This document shows positions 1 through 6,120 of a stretch of 10,823 nucleotides of DNA, in pieces. Each line of letters starts with the position of its first letter. Position 1 is the first letter of the stretch. The stretch spans positions 507,287 through 518,109 of the forward strand of contig MU646359.1 of assembly GCA_026770585.1 (NCBI GenBank), written 5' to 3'. Both the position numbers and the translations under genes were made by a program. This DNA is from Baffinella frigidus (lineage: Eukaryota; Cryptophyceae; Cryptomonadales; Baffinellaceae). Below the pieces are notes generated by a model, which did no database searches, was not told where the DNA came from, and was given only the letters and a program-made list of their open reading frames with translations.

Positions 1-28
1 TGAGGGTTGAGGGTTGAGGGTTGAGGGT
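1..28 (+). repeat. TTGAGGG telomere-like array
   Basis: Four consecutive heptamers TTGAGGG, a one-base variant of the plant-type telomere unit TTTAGGG. The array enters from beyond the left edge, so its full length is unknown. The same variant forms larger arrays at 3034-3095 and 3308-3426. Confidence 0.9.
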
Positions 29-50
29 GTGCCTTGTACTGACCCATCGG

Positions 51-621
51 GATCTGGATGAAGCGGCGATCCTTGAGAAGCTGCTGCGTCGACGTTCCGT
101 GCATCACCTAATCCAGGAAATTCAAATATTTAAATGTTTATTTTGTTTTACAATTTTGTTAAATACCAATATTTTTAATTAATTTAAGTGTTTTCTGGTG
201 AAGAAAATTACTACCCAGCTGGATCATGCGAGTAAAATTGTAAAACATGTGTGTGGTAATTTTCGTTGGCAGATCTGGATGAAGTTTGAGAAGCTGCTGC
301 GACGACGTTACGTGGATCACCTAATCCGGAAAATTTATTTTTTTTAAATTTAAATATTTATTCTATTTTACTATTTTATTGAACACCAATATTCAAATCA
401 ATTTAAGTGTTTTCTGGTGAATCAAACATTTGATTCGATTTAAATGTTAATTTTGACGACATTCCGTGCATCACCTAGTCCGGGGGCACGTGCAACTTAA
501 ACCATTTCTCGTTAAACCATTTCTCGTGCAGTAATCCCCCAAAAATTACTAGATATACTGCACAGCTGGGCCATGCTAGTAATAGTAAAGCACACGTGAA
601 GTGATTTTGATGCCAGAAAAA
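51..621 (+). repeat. Three diverged tandem copies of an AT-rich unit
   Basis: Copy A (51-271) and copy B (272-454) both start GATCTGGATGAAG and share AAGCTGCTGCG, a CACCTAATCC box, an AT-rich stretch and TTTAAGTGTTTTCTGGTGAA. Copy C (455-621) lacks the first part, starts at a CCGTGCATCACCTAGTCC box and ends with a diverged version of the CAGCTGG...ATGC-AGTAA tail seen at 216-235. In copy A one frame is open from about 18 to the TAA near 180 and contains a short basic stretch (LEKLLRRR). In copy B the same frame is broken by an 8-base deletion near 285, so coding is not supported. A decayed, duplicated exon or repeat-element fragment is possible. I recognise no protein family. Confidence 0.7.
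497..526 (+). repeat. 15-bp tandem duplication
   Basis: TTAAACCATTTCTCG occurs twice with no spacer, at 497-511 and 512-526. It lies inside copy C of the surrounding repeat and is absent from copies A and B, so it is a recent local duplication. Confidence 0.9.
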
Positions 622-649
622 TAAGAGTGAATATGGCAGAGATTGGTTT

Positions 650-1036
650 CTAGAGCGTTTGCGGTAATTGTTGTCCGTTTTGGACGTGCGGTTTTCCGGT
701 TTTCAGGTTTTCATCTGTAGAGCGGGTCTCTCATTAGTTGACACGATTCGGACCTCGAAAAGCAAATTAGTAACGAACAAAATCAGTCAACTTGTGTAGT
801 AATTTTCATTGCGTAAAAAAAAGAATCTTCATTTCAATGAAAATTACTACACAAGTTGACTGATTTTGTTCGTTACTAATTTGCTTTTCGAGGTCCGAAT
901 CGTGTCAACTAATGAGAGACCCGCTCTACCAGAAGTGTCTATTTAAAATGTTTTACGACCTTGACAACATTTTAAAAAACCGGAAAACCGGAAAACCGCA
1001 CGTCCGAAACGGACAACAATTACCGCAAAAGCTCTA
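650..1036. mobile_element. Long foldback element, about 390 bp
   Basis: Left arm 651-811 is complementary to right arm 835-1035 around a 23-base loop (812-834). The inner 100 bp of each arm is near perfect and includes CAGTCAACTTGTGTAGTA and its complement. The right arm carries about 50 extra bases (930-980), bounded by a second copy of GCTCTACCAGAA (923 and 1031), which looks like an insertion or duplication after the foldback formed. No clear target duplication flanks it and it encodes no protein. It is probably a non-autonomous foldback or MITE-like element; a segmental inverted duplication is the alternative. Transcripts would form a long hairpin. Confidence 0.75.
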
Positions 1037-1131
1037 CCAGAATTCACACTCGCCGAGAGCCTCCCACGCACGACGGTGGACTAATCAGAATGTTTCCTTG
1101 GAAAGAGAGAGAGAAGCCTTGGCAGCGCACA

Positions 1132-1161
1132 GGTTGCCCGCCTTGTAGCAGGCGGGCAACC
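1132..1161. repeat. Perfect GC-rich stem-loop
   Basis: GGTTGCCCGCC (1132-1142) pairs perfectly with GGCGGGCAACC (1151-1161) around the 8-base loop TTGTAGCA. It sits only in the first unit of the tandem duplication. It has no T-run, so a terminator reading is unsupported; a small insertion is more likely. Confidence 0.85.
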
Positions 1162-1305
1162 GTCTGCTAGGAGGCGGTGAGTCTGCTGCCTCGGGGGGGA
1201 GGGCAGTCGACCCGTGAAACGGGTGTGTCTTGGAAGGACAAAAGTCAACTGGGCAAACACTTTAGACGTTGTCTGAACACTCGCCGAGAGACTCCCACGC
1301 TCGAC

Positions 1306-1469
1306 ATGCAAAAAGCTAACGCCAGCGAGGTACTTAGAGCCTACGGATTGCCTACCGTAGGAACCCCTCTCCTACGACTTGTAAAGACCTTTTGTTTTTA
1401 AACGTCGTAGGAGGAGGGGGGGTTCCTACCGTAGGCTAAGGGGTCCGCTGGCGTTAGCTTGTGGCATTA
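1306..1469. mobile_element. 164-bp hairpin MITE with 9-bp target duplication
   Basis: The element starts ATGCAAAAAGCTAACGCC and ends with the complementary GGCGTTAGCTTGTGGCATTA; the outer 22 bp match at about 20 positions and the pairing continues inward through CCTAC-GTAGG boxes. It is flanked by identical 9-mers ACGCTCGAC at 1297-1305 and 1470-1478. The neighbouring tandem unit holds the matching empty site, with a single ACGCACGAC at about 1066-1074 joined directly to GGTGGA. A 9-bp duplication with long inverted termini is typical of the Mutator superfamily, so a Mutator-like MITE is the best guess. No transposase is encoded. The two terminal bases TA at the right end have no partner at the left. 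Confidence 0.9.
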
Positions 1470-1578
1470 ACGCTCGACGGTGGAATAATCAGAATGTTTC
1501 CTTGAACTAAGAGAGAGACCTTTATGACCACCAACACGGCCACCAAGCCACTTTAGACGTGATGGTGGTCAATCAAAC

Positions 1579-1651
1579 GTCAACTCCCTTGCAAGTTCCC
1601 ACTCTGGGTTGGAAGTTGGCATAAGTTGACTCGAAGGCAAGTGGAGTTGAC
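1579..1651. repeat. Short inverted repeat with GTCAACTCC arms
   Basis: GTCAACTCCCTTGC (1579-1592) is complementary, with one gap, to GCAAGTGGAGTTGAC (1637-1651). A further AGTTGAC lies in the loop at 1624-1630. The rest of 1652-1748 shows no repeat I can define firmly, though 1700-1748 may be a badly diverged end of the family at 1853-1992 in reverse. Confidence 0.6.
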
Positions 1652-1748
1652 TTTTGCGATTGCCTCCCATCAGGTCTAGCGTAGTGTGCAACCCCGCTGA
1701 GGCTGTGTGTCAGCTACGCCTCCCCGGTTTAGTCACCCTCGGGGCGAC

Positions 1749-1922
1749 AAAATCCTCAAAATTAATTGTCTTCAGGTAAGTTAACTTTTGATGAAAGGTT
1801 CAGTAAGTTAACTTTTGATGAAAGTCCACCGTGTGGCTGAGGCGTACCCTGTGCCACACGGTGGACTACGAACCTTTCATCGAAAGTTAACTTACCTGAA
1901 GATAATTAATTTTAAGGATTTT
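1749..1922. mobile_element. Head-to-head inverted pair of a 140-bp repeat family
   Basis: Left arm 1749-1801 is complementary to right arm 1870-1922. At the apex, GTCCACCGTGTGGC (1824-1837) pairs with GCCACACGGTGGAC (1853-1866). The right half is the beginning of the element at 1853-1992; the left half is the same element start in reverse, so this foldback is two family members meeting at their CCACACGGTGG termini. The left arm also carries a 23-bp direct duplication (AGTAAGTTAACTTTTGATGA..., about 1802-1824). Confidence 0.8.
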
Positions 1923-1992
1923 TCTGATGCAAATCGGTCACGCAACACCCTGGAATCCGGGGTCAACGAGACCCTCGTAGCCCACCGAGTGA
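1853..1992 (+). mobile_element. 140-bp CCACACGGTGG-family element, copy 1
   Basis: Begins GCCACACGGTGGACTACG and ends CGTAGCCCACCGAGTG, the decayed complementary terminus. It aligns along its whole length with 7216-7353, sharing CCTTTCAT, TAACTTACC or CAACTTACC, TTAAGGATTTT, TGATGCAAAT or TAATGCAAAT, GGTCACG and ACCCTCG-AGCCCACCG. The right terminus here has GAG where the other copy has the intact GTG. There is no open frame of note; it is non-autonomous. Confidence 0.75.
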
Positions 1993-2218
1993 GTAGGCCA
2001 CGCCAGGTCATCAGTTTCTTTTTTCACACACACTCGTTCGCGCTAAAAGTGTTTAGATGGCTTATCGTGGAACAGATTTTTAAAAATCCGGCGGCAAACA
2101 GCTCCAATTCCCAACACTTTTTGCGTGTTTCTCGGGTAGAATCAACTTTACTTCTAGATCGTGTAGTAAAATGAAAAAACGTTCAAATTTCGCCTTCTGA
2201 CCTGGCGTGGTATACCCC
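1993..2218. other. No recognisable feature
   Basis: This stretch has no hairpin longer than a few bases, no telomere-like repeat and no credible coding potential. The only recurring word is GACCTGGCGTGG at 2199-2210, which reappears near 2312 and beside the palindrome at 10313 and 10520. Confidence 0.5.
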
Positions 2219-2280
2219 TTCAGTAGCCAGTAGGCTCATACGCCCTACCGTAGGGCCCTACGACCTGCCTAGGACCTCTT
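2219..2280 (+). repeat. Dispersed repeat, copy 1, with a 14-bp palindrome
   Basis: Shares GTAGGC-CATACG-CCTAC-GTAGGGCCCTA and GACCTGCCTAGGACCTCTT with the copy at 2747-2801. The pair lies in the same orientation about 530 bp apart. CGTAGGGCCCTACG (2249-2262) is a perfect palindrome in this copy only, and CTACCGTAG at 2245-2253 is a word shared with several foldbacks in the window. Confidence 0.8.
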
Positions 2281-2300
2281 GGCAGTCAAATGTGACTGCC
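2281..2300. repeat. Perfect 8-bp stem hairpin
   Basis: GGCAGTCA and TGACTGCC pair around AATG. Further downstream, CCACTTAGCAG (2361-2371) is complementary to CTGCTAAGTGG (2489-2499), and CAACCGGAA (2342-2350) to TTCCGGTTG (2411-2419). These arms interleave and do not make one simple foldback, so 2300-2555 is only weakly structured. Confidence 0.7.
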
Positions 2301-2558
2301 AGCCAGAATATGACCTGGCGCGGCAACCTGTCCGGCTCAGTCAACCGGAAATCTATCCATCCACTTAGCAGCGACCTAAGATATTTCCCCCCGGATTCTC
2401 GCGGGAAATTCCGGTTGGAATCCAGGGCAATGGATAAGATTCTAGTACAAATCGTTTAGATGGACTGCATCTGTGAAGAACTCGGTGGCTGCTAAGTGGG
2501 AGGGGCATATCGGCTCGTAGACGATTGGATCACGAATTTTTGGGCTCGAGAGGACTGC

Positions 2559-2643
2559 AGAAGAAGAAGAAGAAGAAGAAGAAGAACACGAAGAAGAAGA
2601 AGAAGAAGAAGGAGAAGAAGAAGAAGAAGGAGAAGAAGAAGAG
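2559..2643 (+). repeat. GAA/AAG trinucleotide microsatellite
   Basis: About 85 bases of AAG repeats, interrupted by ACACG and by two GGAG variants. Overlapping open frames here encode runs of Arg, Lys or Glu (poly-Ser on the minus strand) only because of the repeat. The strand is purely purine across most of the tract, so intramolecular triplex formation is conceivable. Confidence 0.95.
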
Positions 2644-2746
2644 TAACAAGGCTCGTTACTCTCCTTCCTTATTCCTCGGACTGTATGCAATACCTGCATG
2701 CAACACCCGAAGGCTTGCCGCACAATAAAGACTATCCCTTAAGTGG

Positions 2747-2801
2747 CGAGTAGGCGCATACGTCCTACAGTAGGGCCCTAGGACCTGCCTAGGACCTCTT
2801 T
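2747..2801 (+). repeat. Dispersed repeat, copy 2
   Basis: Second copy of the repeat at 2219-2280, with CTACAGTAG (2765-2773) in place of CTACCGTAG and CTAGG in place of CTACG. The two copies bracket the GAA microsatellite. Confidence 0.8.
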
Positions 2802-2821
2802 TGACCGCATCGCCTCGGTGA

Positions 2822-2857
2822 CCCTAAACCCTAAACCCTAAACCCTAAACCCTAAAC
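2822..2857 (-). repeat. Perfect interstitial telomere repeat (CCCTAAA)5
   Basis: Five perfect CCCTAAA heptamers, with the G-rich strand on the minus strand, opposite to most telomere-like DNA here. The left junction GCATCGCCTCGGTGACCCTA (2805-2824) is complementary to the right junction GGGTCACCGAGGCGATGC at 3234-3251, so 2805-3251 is bounded by inverted telomere-junction sequences. Perfect repeats imply a recent origin compared with the degenerate blocks around it. Confidence 0.95.
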
Positions 2858-2858
2858 C

Positions 2859-3010
2859 AGGCGATTTACTCGCCCCTTACCTCGCGGAGTTTCGGAACGA
2901 GGGTCTATGGTTCAGGGTTTCGGGTTGAGGATTTAAGGTTTAGGATTTAGAAGAAGAACGTACCGAGGCGATGCGCCTTACGTCGCGGAATTTCGGGACG
3001 AAAGTTTAGG
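2859..3010 (+). repeat. Direct repeat of a telomere-associated unit
   Basis: The stretch at 2859-2907 (AGGCGAT...CTCGCGGAGTTTCGG) is repeated in diverged form at 2966-3010 (AGGCGATGCGCC...TCGCGGAATTTCGG). Each copy is followed by degenerate telomere heptamers. The CCGAGGCGATGCG word recurs at 3240-3252. Confidence 0.75.
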
Positions 3011-3011
3011 G

Positions 3012-3054
3012 GTTAGAGTTTAGGGTTTAGGGTTGAGGGTTGAGGGTTGAGGAT

Positions 3055-3093
<39 letters not shown>

Positions 3094-3236
3094 GGTTCAG
3101 GATGCCGGGTTCAGGGTTTTATGGTTTATGGCTTATGGTTTAGGGTTTAGGGTTTAGGGTGTAGGGTTTAGGGTTCAGGGTTTAGGGTTCAGGGTTTAGA
3201 GTTTAGGGTTCAGGGTTTAGGGTTTAGGGTTTGGGG
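3012..3236 (+). repeat. Degenerate TTTAGGG / TTGAGGG block
   Basis: Mostly heptamers of the telomere type: TTTAGGG at the ends, a pure TTGAGGG run at about 3034-3095, and TTCAGGG and TTTATGG variants between. The block ends at the GGGTCACCGAGG junction. Confidence 0.95.
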
Positions 3237-3300
3237 TCACCGAGGCGATGCGTCTAGCAAGCTCCGTCTTCCCAGTCCCGGATGGACCAAGGAACACCTA

Positions 3301-3359
3301 GTTCAGGGTTTAGGGTTGAGGGTTGAGGGTAGAGGGTTGAGGGTAGAGGGTAGAGGGTA

Positions 3360-3425
<66 letters not shown>

Positions 3426-3426
3426 G
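3301..3426 (+). repeat. TTGAGGG / TAGAGGG array
   Basis: Begins TTCAGGGTTTAGGG, passes through alternating TTGAGGG and TAGAGGG, then ends in about ten uninterrupted TTGAGGG units. Because seven is not divisible by three, the minus strand reads as a seven-residue peptide repeat (LNPQPST) with no stops. That explains the open frame at 3254-3439, which is not a gene. Confidence 0.95.
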
Positions 3427-3544
3427 CGCCCTCGAGCATCTCCCCCTGGTTTAGGGTTCAGAGGGGTTTAGGGATTGGGTCTCACGCGAGTCCTTCAGGT
3501 AGAAGTTGGTTAACGTCTCTTCATCGGGTTTGTCGTTTCGTCGG
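3427..3544. other. Short spacer with a small telomere-like patch
   Basis: GGTTTAGGGTTCAGAGGGGTTTAGGG lies at about 3449-3474. The remainder, including GTTTGTCGTTTCGTCGG near 3529, matches nothing else I can see in the window. Confidence 0.5.
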
Positions 3545-3675
3545 GTCTAGGGACTAGGGTCTAGGGTCCAGGGTTTAGGATTGAGGTGTAGGGTTTAGGG
3601 TTTAGGGTTTAGGGTTTAGGGTTTAGAGTTTAGGGTTTAGGGTTTAGGTTTTAGGGTTCAGGGTTTAGGGTTTAC
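3545..3675 (+). repeat. Degenerate TTTAGGG block
   Basis: Starts with GGGTCTAGGG and GGGTCCAGGG variants and then settles into nearly pure TTTAGGG at about 3594-3660. It abuts the tandem array that starts TTTACCATGAC at 3671. Confidence 0.95.
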
Positions 3676-4282
3676 CATGACAAGAGGCGTGTCTCTTCGT
3701 CGCCAGCGCTCAAGCGTGCTCGAGACCTGGAGCCATCTATGCACCCTCCTAGGAAATCCATAGGTTCCTAGGGATTTGCTACCGTAGGGTCCTGTGGACC
3801 AAACAAACCGCTCCGAGACCCAAATTTGAGCCGCGTTGGGTTGCTGGTGGTAACCACACAGCGGACTTCGAAGGGATTTTGAATAACCCTTGAGCGATAA
3901 GACCTACGACCCTACGGTAGGCAACCCGTAGGGACATAGGGGGGGGGTTCTACGGATAAGGTAACGGAAAGGCGGCCCGGTTTGGGCCGAAAACCCCTTC
4001 GTAGCCCGCTGTGTGGGTTTACCATACCGAGAGGCTTGTCGCGTCGCCCCCATCGCCCGTGTTGCGCACGCTGCTTGAGATCTGGAGCCATCTATGCACA
4101 CCCCTAGGAAACCCATAGGTCCCTAGGGATTTGCTACCGTAGGGTCCTGCGAACCAAACAAATCGCTCCGAGACTTGGCTTTGAGCCGCTTTGGGTTGCT
4201 GGTGGTAAGGTTCACCATAACGAGAGGCTTGTCGCGACGCCCCCAGCGCTCGAGTTTGTTGCGCACGCTGCTCGAGATCTGG
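3671..4282 (+). repeat. Tandem array of two alternating units (X-Y-X-Y-X)
   Basis: Unit X (about 60-75 bp; TT-ACCAT-AC-AGAGGC to CTCGAGA-CTGG or a near match) occurs at 3671-3731, 4018-4085 and 4210-4282. Unit Y (about 123 bp; AGCCATCTATGCAC to GGTTGCTGGTGGTAA) occurs at 3731-3853 and 4085-4208. Without the 163-bp insertion at 3854-4016 the period is 184-192 bp. Each Y contains a CCTAGGAA...TCCTAGG or CCCTAGG near-palindrome and a CTACCGTAG word (3779-3787, 4134-4142). Confidence 0.9.
3854..4016. mobile_element. 163-bp terminal-inverted-repeat element in the tandem array
   Basis: The 27-bp ends match at 24 positions: CCACACAGCGG-CT-CGAAGGG-TTTT on the left, its complement on the right (3990-4016). 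It sits exactly at a Y/X junction; the equivalent junction in the next repeat (4208-4209) is empty. No clear target duplication is present. Instead the flanks GGTAA and TTTACC extend the inverted repeat. The interior has CTACGGTAG (3912-3920), CCGTAGGG and a nine-G run. No coding potential. A left-truncated relative lies at 5188-5305, and the ends resemble those of the family at 7216-7353. Confidence 0.85.
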
Positions 4283-4283
4283 T

Positions 4284-4500
4284 TCGGGGTGTGGGGTGTA
4301 GTGTTTAGGGTGCAGGGTTTGGATGTAGGGCTCAAGGTTTAGATTCAGGGTTTAGGGTCTAGTGTGTAGGGTCTAGGGTCTAGGGTTTAGGGTTTGGGGT
4401 TTAGGGTTTAGGGTTTAGGGTTTAGGGTTAGGGTTTAGGGGTTCGGATCCAGATTTTAGAGTTGGGGGTCTAGGGTTCAGGGTGTAGATTTGAGGGTTTA
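4284..4500 (+). repeat. Degenerate TTTAGGG / TGTAGGG block
   Basis: Mixture of TGTAGGG, TTTAGGG, TCTAGGG and TTCAGGG with occasional 6- and 8-base units. The purest TTTAGGG stretch is about 4384-4440. It runs into the inverted repeat at 4501. Confidence 0.9.
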
Positions 4501-4778
4501 GGCATCCAGCCCCCAAACCTTCAACCCTAAACGCTACCACGCCAGACTGGAGGAGGGTGTTGATTTTTTTCAACCGCGGTAGAAAGCGGTCGTTAACTTT
4601 TGAAAATCACTGCCCTTGCAGGGGGATTGACTTTTGGCGACCCCTTCGAAGACTCTGGCGTGGTAGGGTTTAGGACCTGAGCGATAGCCACGTCATCTCC
4701 GAGGAAGCCCTCTTTAAGGTTTAGGCTTTCAGGTTTAGGGTTTCAGGTTTAGGGTTGAAGGTGTGGGGGCTGGATGCC
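4501..4778. repeat. Nested inverted repeat with telomere-like arms
   Basis: The outer arms 4501-4532 and 4747-4778 are complementary at 31 of 32 positions (GGCATCCAGCCCCC to AACCCTAAAC). Part of the arm is telomere-like sequence, so the inverted repeat has captured or formed within such DNA. An inner pair, ACCACGCCAGACT at about 4536-4548 and AGACTCTGGCGTGGT at 4650-4664, continues from the same CCCTAAAC. Between them lie CGTTAACTTTTG and a CCCTTGCAGGGGG motif; the latter recurs at 9581-9591. The telomere-like patch at 4713-4757 lies between the inner and outer right arms. Confidence 0.85.
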
Positions 4779-4782
4779 AGAG

Positions 4783-4912
4783 TCTGGGGTGTAGGGGGTA
4801 AGGTTTAGGGTTTAGGGTGTAGGGTGTAGGGTGTAGGGTGTAGGGTGTAGGGTGTAGGGTGTAGGGTGTAGGGTGTAGGGTGTAAGGTTTAGGGTTTAGG
4901 GTTTAGGGGTTG
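4783..4912 (+). repeat. Homogeneous TGTAGGG array
   Basis: About nine or ten uninterrupted TGTAGGG heptamers (about 4816-4883), flanked on both sides by a few TTTAGGG units. TGTAGGG differs from TTTAGGG by one base. Confidence 0.95.
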
Positions 4913-5045
4913 GGACCTGCTCGACAGCCACATCCTGCCTGGGGTCACATTTGGGGTGTAGATTTCAGGGCTGAGGGTCTAAATGTTATGGTTCAGGGTC
5001 TAGACGCTAGGGTGTAGATTTTAGGAAATATGTTGAACTTTTTTA
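4913..5045 (+). repeat. ACCTGC-GCCACATCCTGCC fragment and degenerate telomere-like DNA
   Basis: GTTGGGACCTGCTCGACAGC and CACATCCTGCC (4909-4939) match the longer repeat at 5460-5524. The rest (4950-5032) consists of isolated heptamers such as TTCAGGG and TCTAGAC, decayed well beyond an array. Confidence 0.7.
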
Positions 5046-5441
5046 AAAATGGCCTATCAAACCGGATTCTGCCCCAATTAAATCTACTTAGGGCCCTAAT
5101 TGATCTTCTTCCAACTCCTGTGAACACATAGGGATCCATTTTCTTTCAAATTAAACATGTCCCCGGATTAGGTTGGGACCTGCGCAACGAAGACCTACGA
5201 CCCTACGGTAGGCAATCCGTAGGGGCATGGGGGGGTTCCTATGGATCAGGTAACGGAAAGGTGGTCCGATTTAGGCCGAAAAGCCCCTCGTAGCCCGCTG
5301 TGTGGTAGTTCCACCTGATCCGGGGACATGTTTAATCTAAAAGGAAATGGATCCCTATGTGTTCATAGGAGTTGGACGAAGGTTAATTAGGGCCGTAAAT
5401 AAATTTAATAAGGGCCACCATCCGGTTTGATAGGCCATTTT
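5046..5441. mobile_element. Long inverted repeat with an insertion at its apex
   Basis: Left arm 5046-5172 (AAAATGGCCTATCAAACCGG to CATGTCCCCGGATTAGGT) is complementary to right arm 5314-5441 with scattered mismatches and small indels. The 141-bp centre is a truncated copy of the 163-bp element family. Single-arm relatives lie at 8308-8405 and 8740-8826. I found no target duplication. It encodes nothing. Confidence 0.8.
5188..5305 (+). mobile_element. Left-truncated copy of the 163-bp element
   Basis: From AGACCTACGACCCTACGGTAGG to CCTCGTAGCCCGCTGTGTGG it aligns closely with 3903-4016, sharing the GTAACGGAAAGG-GG-CCG box, a seven-G run and the intact right terminus. The left CCACACAGCGG terminus is missing and replaced by GGGACCTGCGCAACG. 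It lies at the apex of the inverted repeat at 5046-5441. Confidence 0.85.
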
Positions 5442-5480
5442 CTAGTTGGAAGAAGATTCGGTTGGGACCTGCGCGACTGC

Positions 5481-5733
5481 CACATCCTGCCCGAGGAAGT
5501 CTTGCCGCAGCCACGCGAGATCGTATCTGCCAACGCGCGACCGCTATTTAAATGTCGGTTGTAGACGCACATCCGGGTTTGTACGAGAGGTTGTGGACGC
5601 ACGTCCGGGTTTGTACGAGAGATTGCGGACGTACGTCCAGGTTTGAACGAGCGTTTAAATGTCGGTTGTAGGTGTGTGCGGAATTTGGTCACATCCTGCC
5701 CGAGGAAGTCCTGCCGCAGCCACGCGAGATCGT
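5481..5733 (+). repeat. Nested direct repeats around a 32-bp minisatellite
   Basis: Three levels are visible. Outer: a 44-bp direct repeat at 5481-5524 and 5690-5733 (CACATCCTGCCCGAGGAAGT to GCGAGATCGT) with one mismatch or so. Middle: TTTAAATGTCGGTTGTAG at 5546-5563 and 5654-5671. Inner: three tandem units with a 32-bp period starting GACGCACATCCGGG, GACGCACGTCCGGG and GACGTACGTCCAGG at 5564, 5596 and 5628, the last truncated at about 5653. Open frames on both strands reflect the repeats, not a gene. Confidence 0.9.
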
Positions 5734-5742
5734 GCCTGCTTT

Positions 5743-5935
5743 CGGGTTTCGGGTTGAGGGTTTAGGGTTCGGGGTTGAGGGTTCGGGGTTTAGGGTCTGG
5801 GGGTAGGGGTTTGGGGGTCAGGGTTTGGGGATGAGGGTTGCGGGTCGAGGGTTGAGGGTTAAGGGTTAAGGGTTACGCGACTTTTGGATCACTCTATTCT
5901 AGGCTTCACAGGGTTGAGGGTTGAGGGTCGAGGGT
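5743..5935 (+). repeat. Very degenerate telomere-like block
   Basis: Heptamer-spaced GGG runs with many variants (TTCGGGG, TTGAGGG, TTAAGGG, TCGAGGG), interrupted by unrelated sequence at 5877-5911. It is the most decayed of the G-rich blocks. Confidence 0.8.
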
Positions 5936-5954
5936 GCCGCACGCGCGGCTGCTT

Positions 5955-5970
5955 CTGCTGTGCACAGCAG
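5955..5970. repeat. 16-bp perfect palindrome
   Basis: CTGCTGTGCACAGCAG is self-complementary over all 16 bases. It sits in a short non-repetitive stretch, 5936-6023, between a telomere-like block and a pair of GTCAACT words (6024-6030, 6044-6050). Confidence 0.8.
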
Positions 5971-6059
5971 GCCGTGGATGCCACGCGACGATGGCCTGTG
6001 TATCAAATTGGCCTGTTTTTAAAGTCAACTCACCCACAAATCTGTCAACTTTGCGCGGA

Positions 6060-6101
6060 TTCCGAACAACAATACTAAAGTTCCGAACAACAATACTAAA
6101 G
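6060..6101 (+). repeat. 21-bp perfect tandem duplication
   Basis: TTCCGAACAACAATACTAAA plus G occurs twice with no spacer (6060-6080 and 6081-6101). Identical copies indicate a recent slippage event. Confidence 0.95.
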
Positions 6102-6120
6102 CAGTTGACTGCTGTGCCCT

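Larger units (their letters stand above)
1046..1570 (+). repeat. Tandem duplication, second copy split by an insertion
   Basis: Unit 1 (1046-1276) and unit 2 (1277 to about 1570) both begin ACACTCGCCGAGAG, continue through CTCCCACGC...GGTGGA-TAATCAGAATG and an AGAGAGAG tract, and end near CACTTTAGACGT (1258 and 1549). Unit 2 is longer mainly because a 164-bp hairpin element lies inside it (1306-1469). Between the AG tract and the CACTTTAGACGT box the two units differ: unit 1 carries a GGTTGCCCGCC hairpin, unit 2 a TGACCACCA hairpin (1525-1533 with 1563-1571). Confidence 0.85.

Noticed and set aside
650-1036. tRNA or other structured RNA gene within the hairpins
   Set aside because: No cloverleaf, A/B box spacing or conserved rRNA or tRNA sequence is visible; the pairing is simple arm-to-arm complementarity.
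1132-1161. GC-rich stem-loop as a bacterial-type transcription terminator
   Set aside because: No T-run follows, no gene precedes it, and the window is eukaryotic in character.
2442-2753. Open frames rich in Ser, Arg or Lys on both strands
   Set aside because: They are translations of the GAA/AAG microsatellite at 2559-2643; a triplet repeat without stops opens several frames at once.
3254-3439. Minus-strand frame with a repeated LNPQPST peptide
   Set aside because: It is the translation of the TTGAGGG heptamer array, in which 21 bases give seven codons with no stop.
3671-4282. CRISPR-like array of repeats and spacers
   Set aside because: Repeat units are 60-123 bp, directly adjoining, and diverged; there are no short identical repeats with regular unique spacers and no cas gene.
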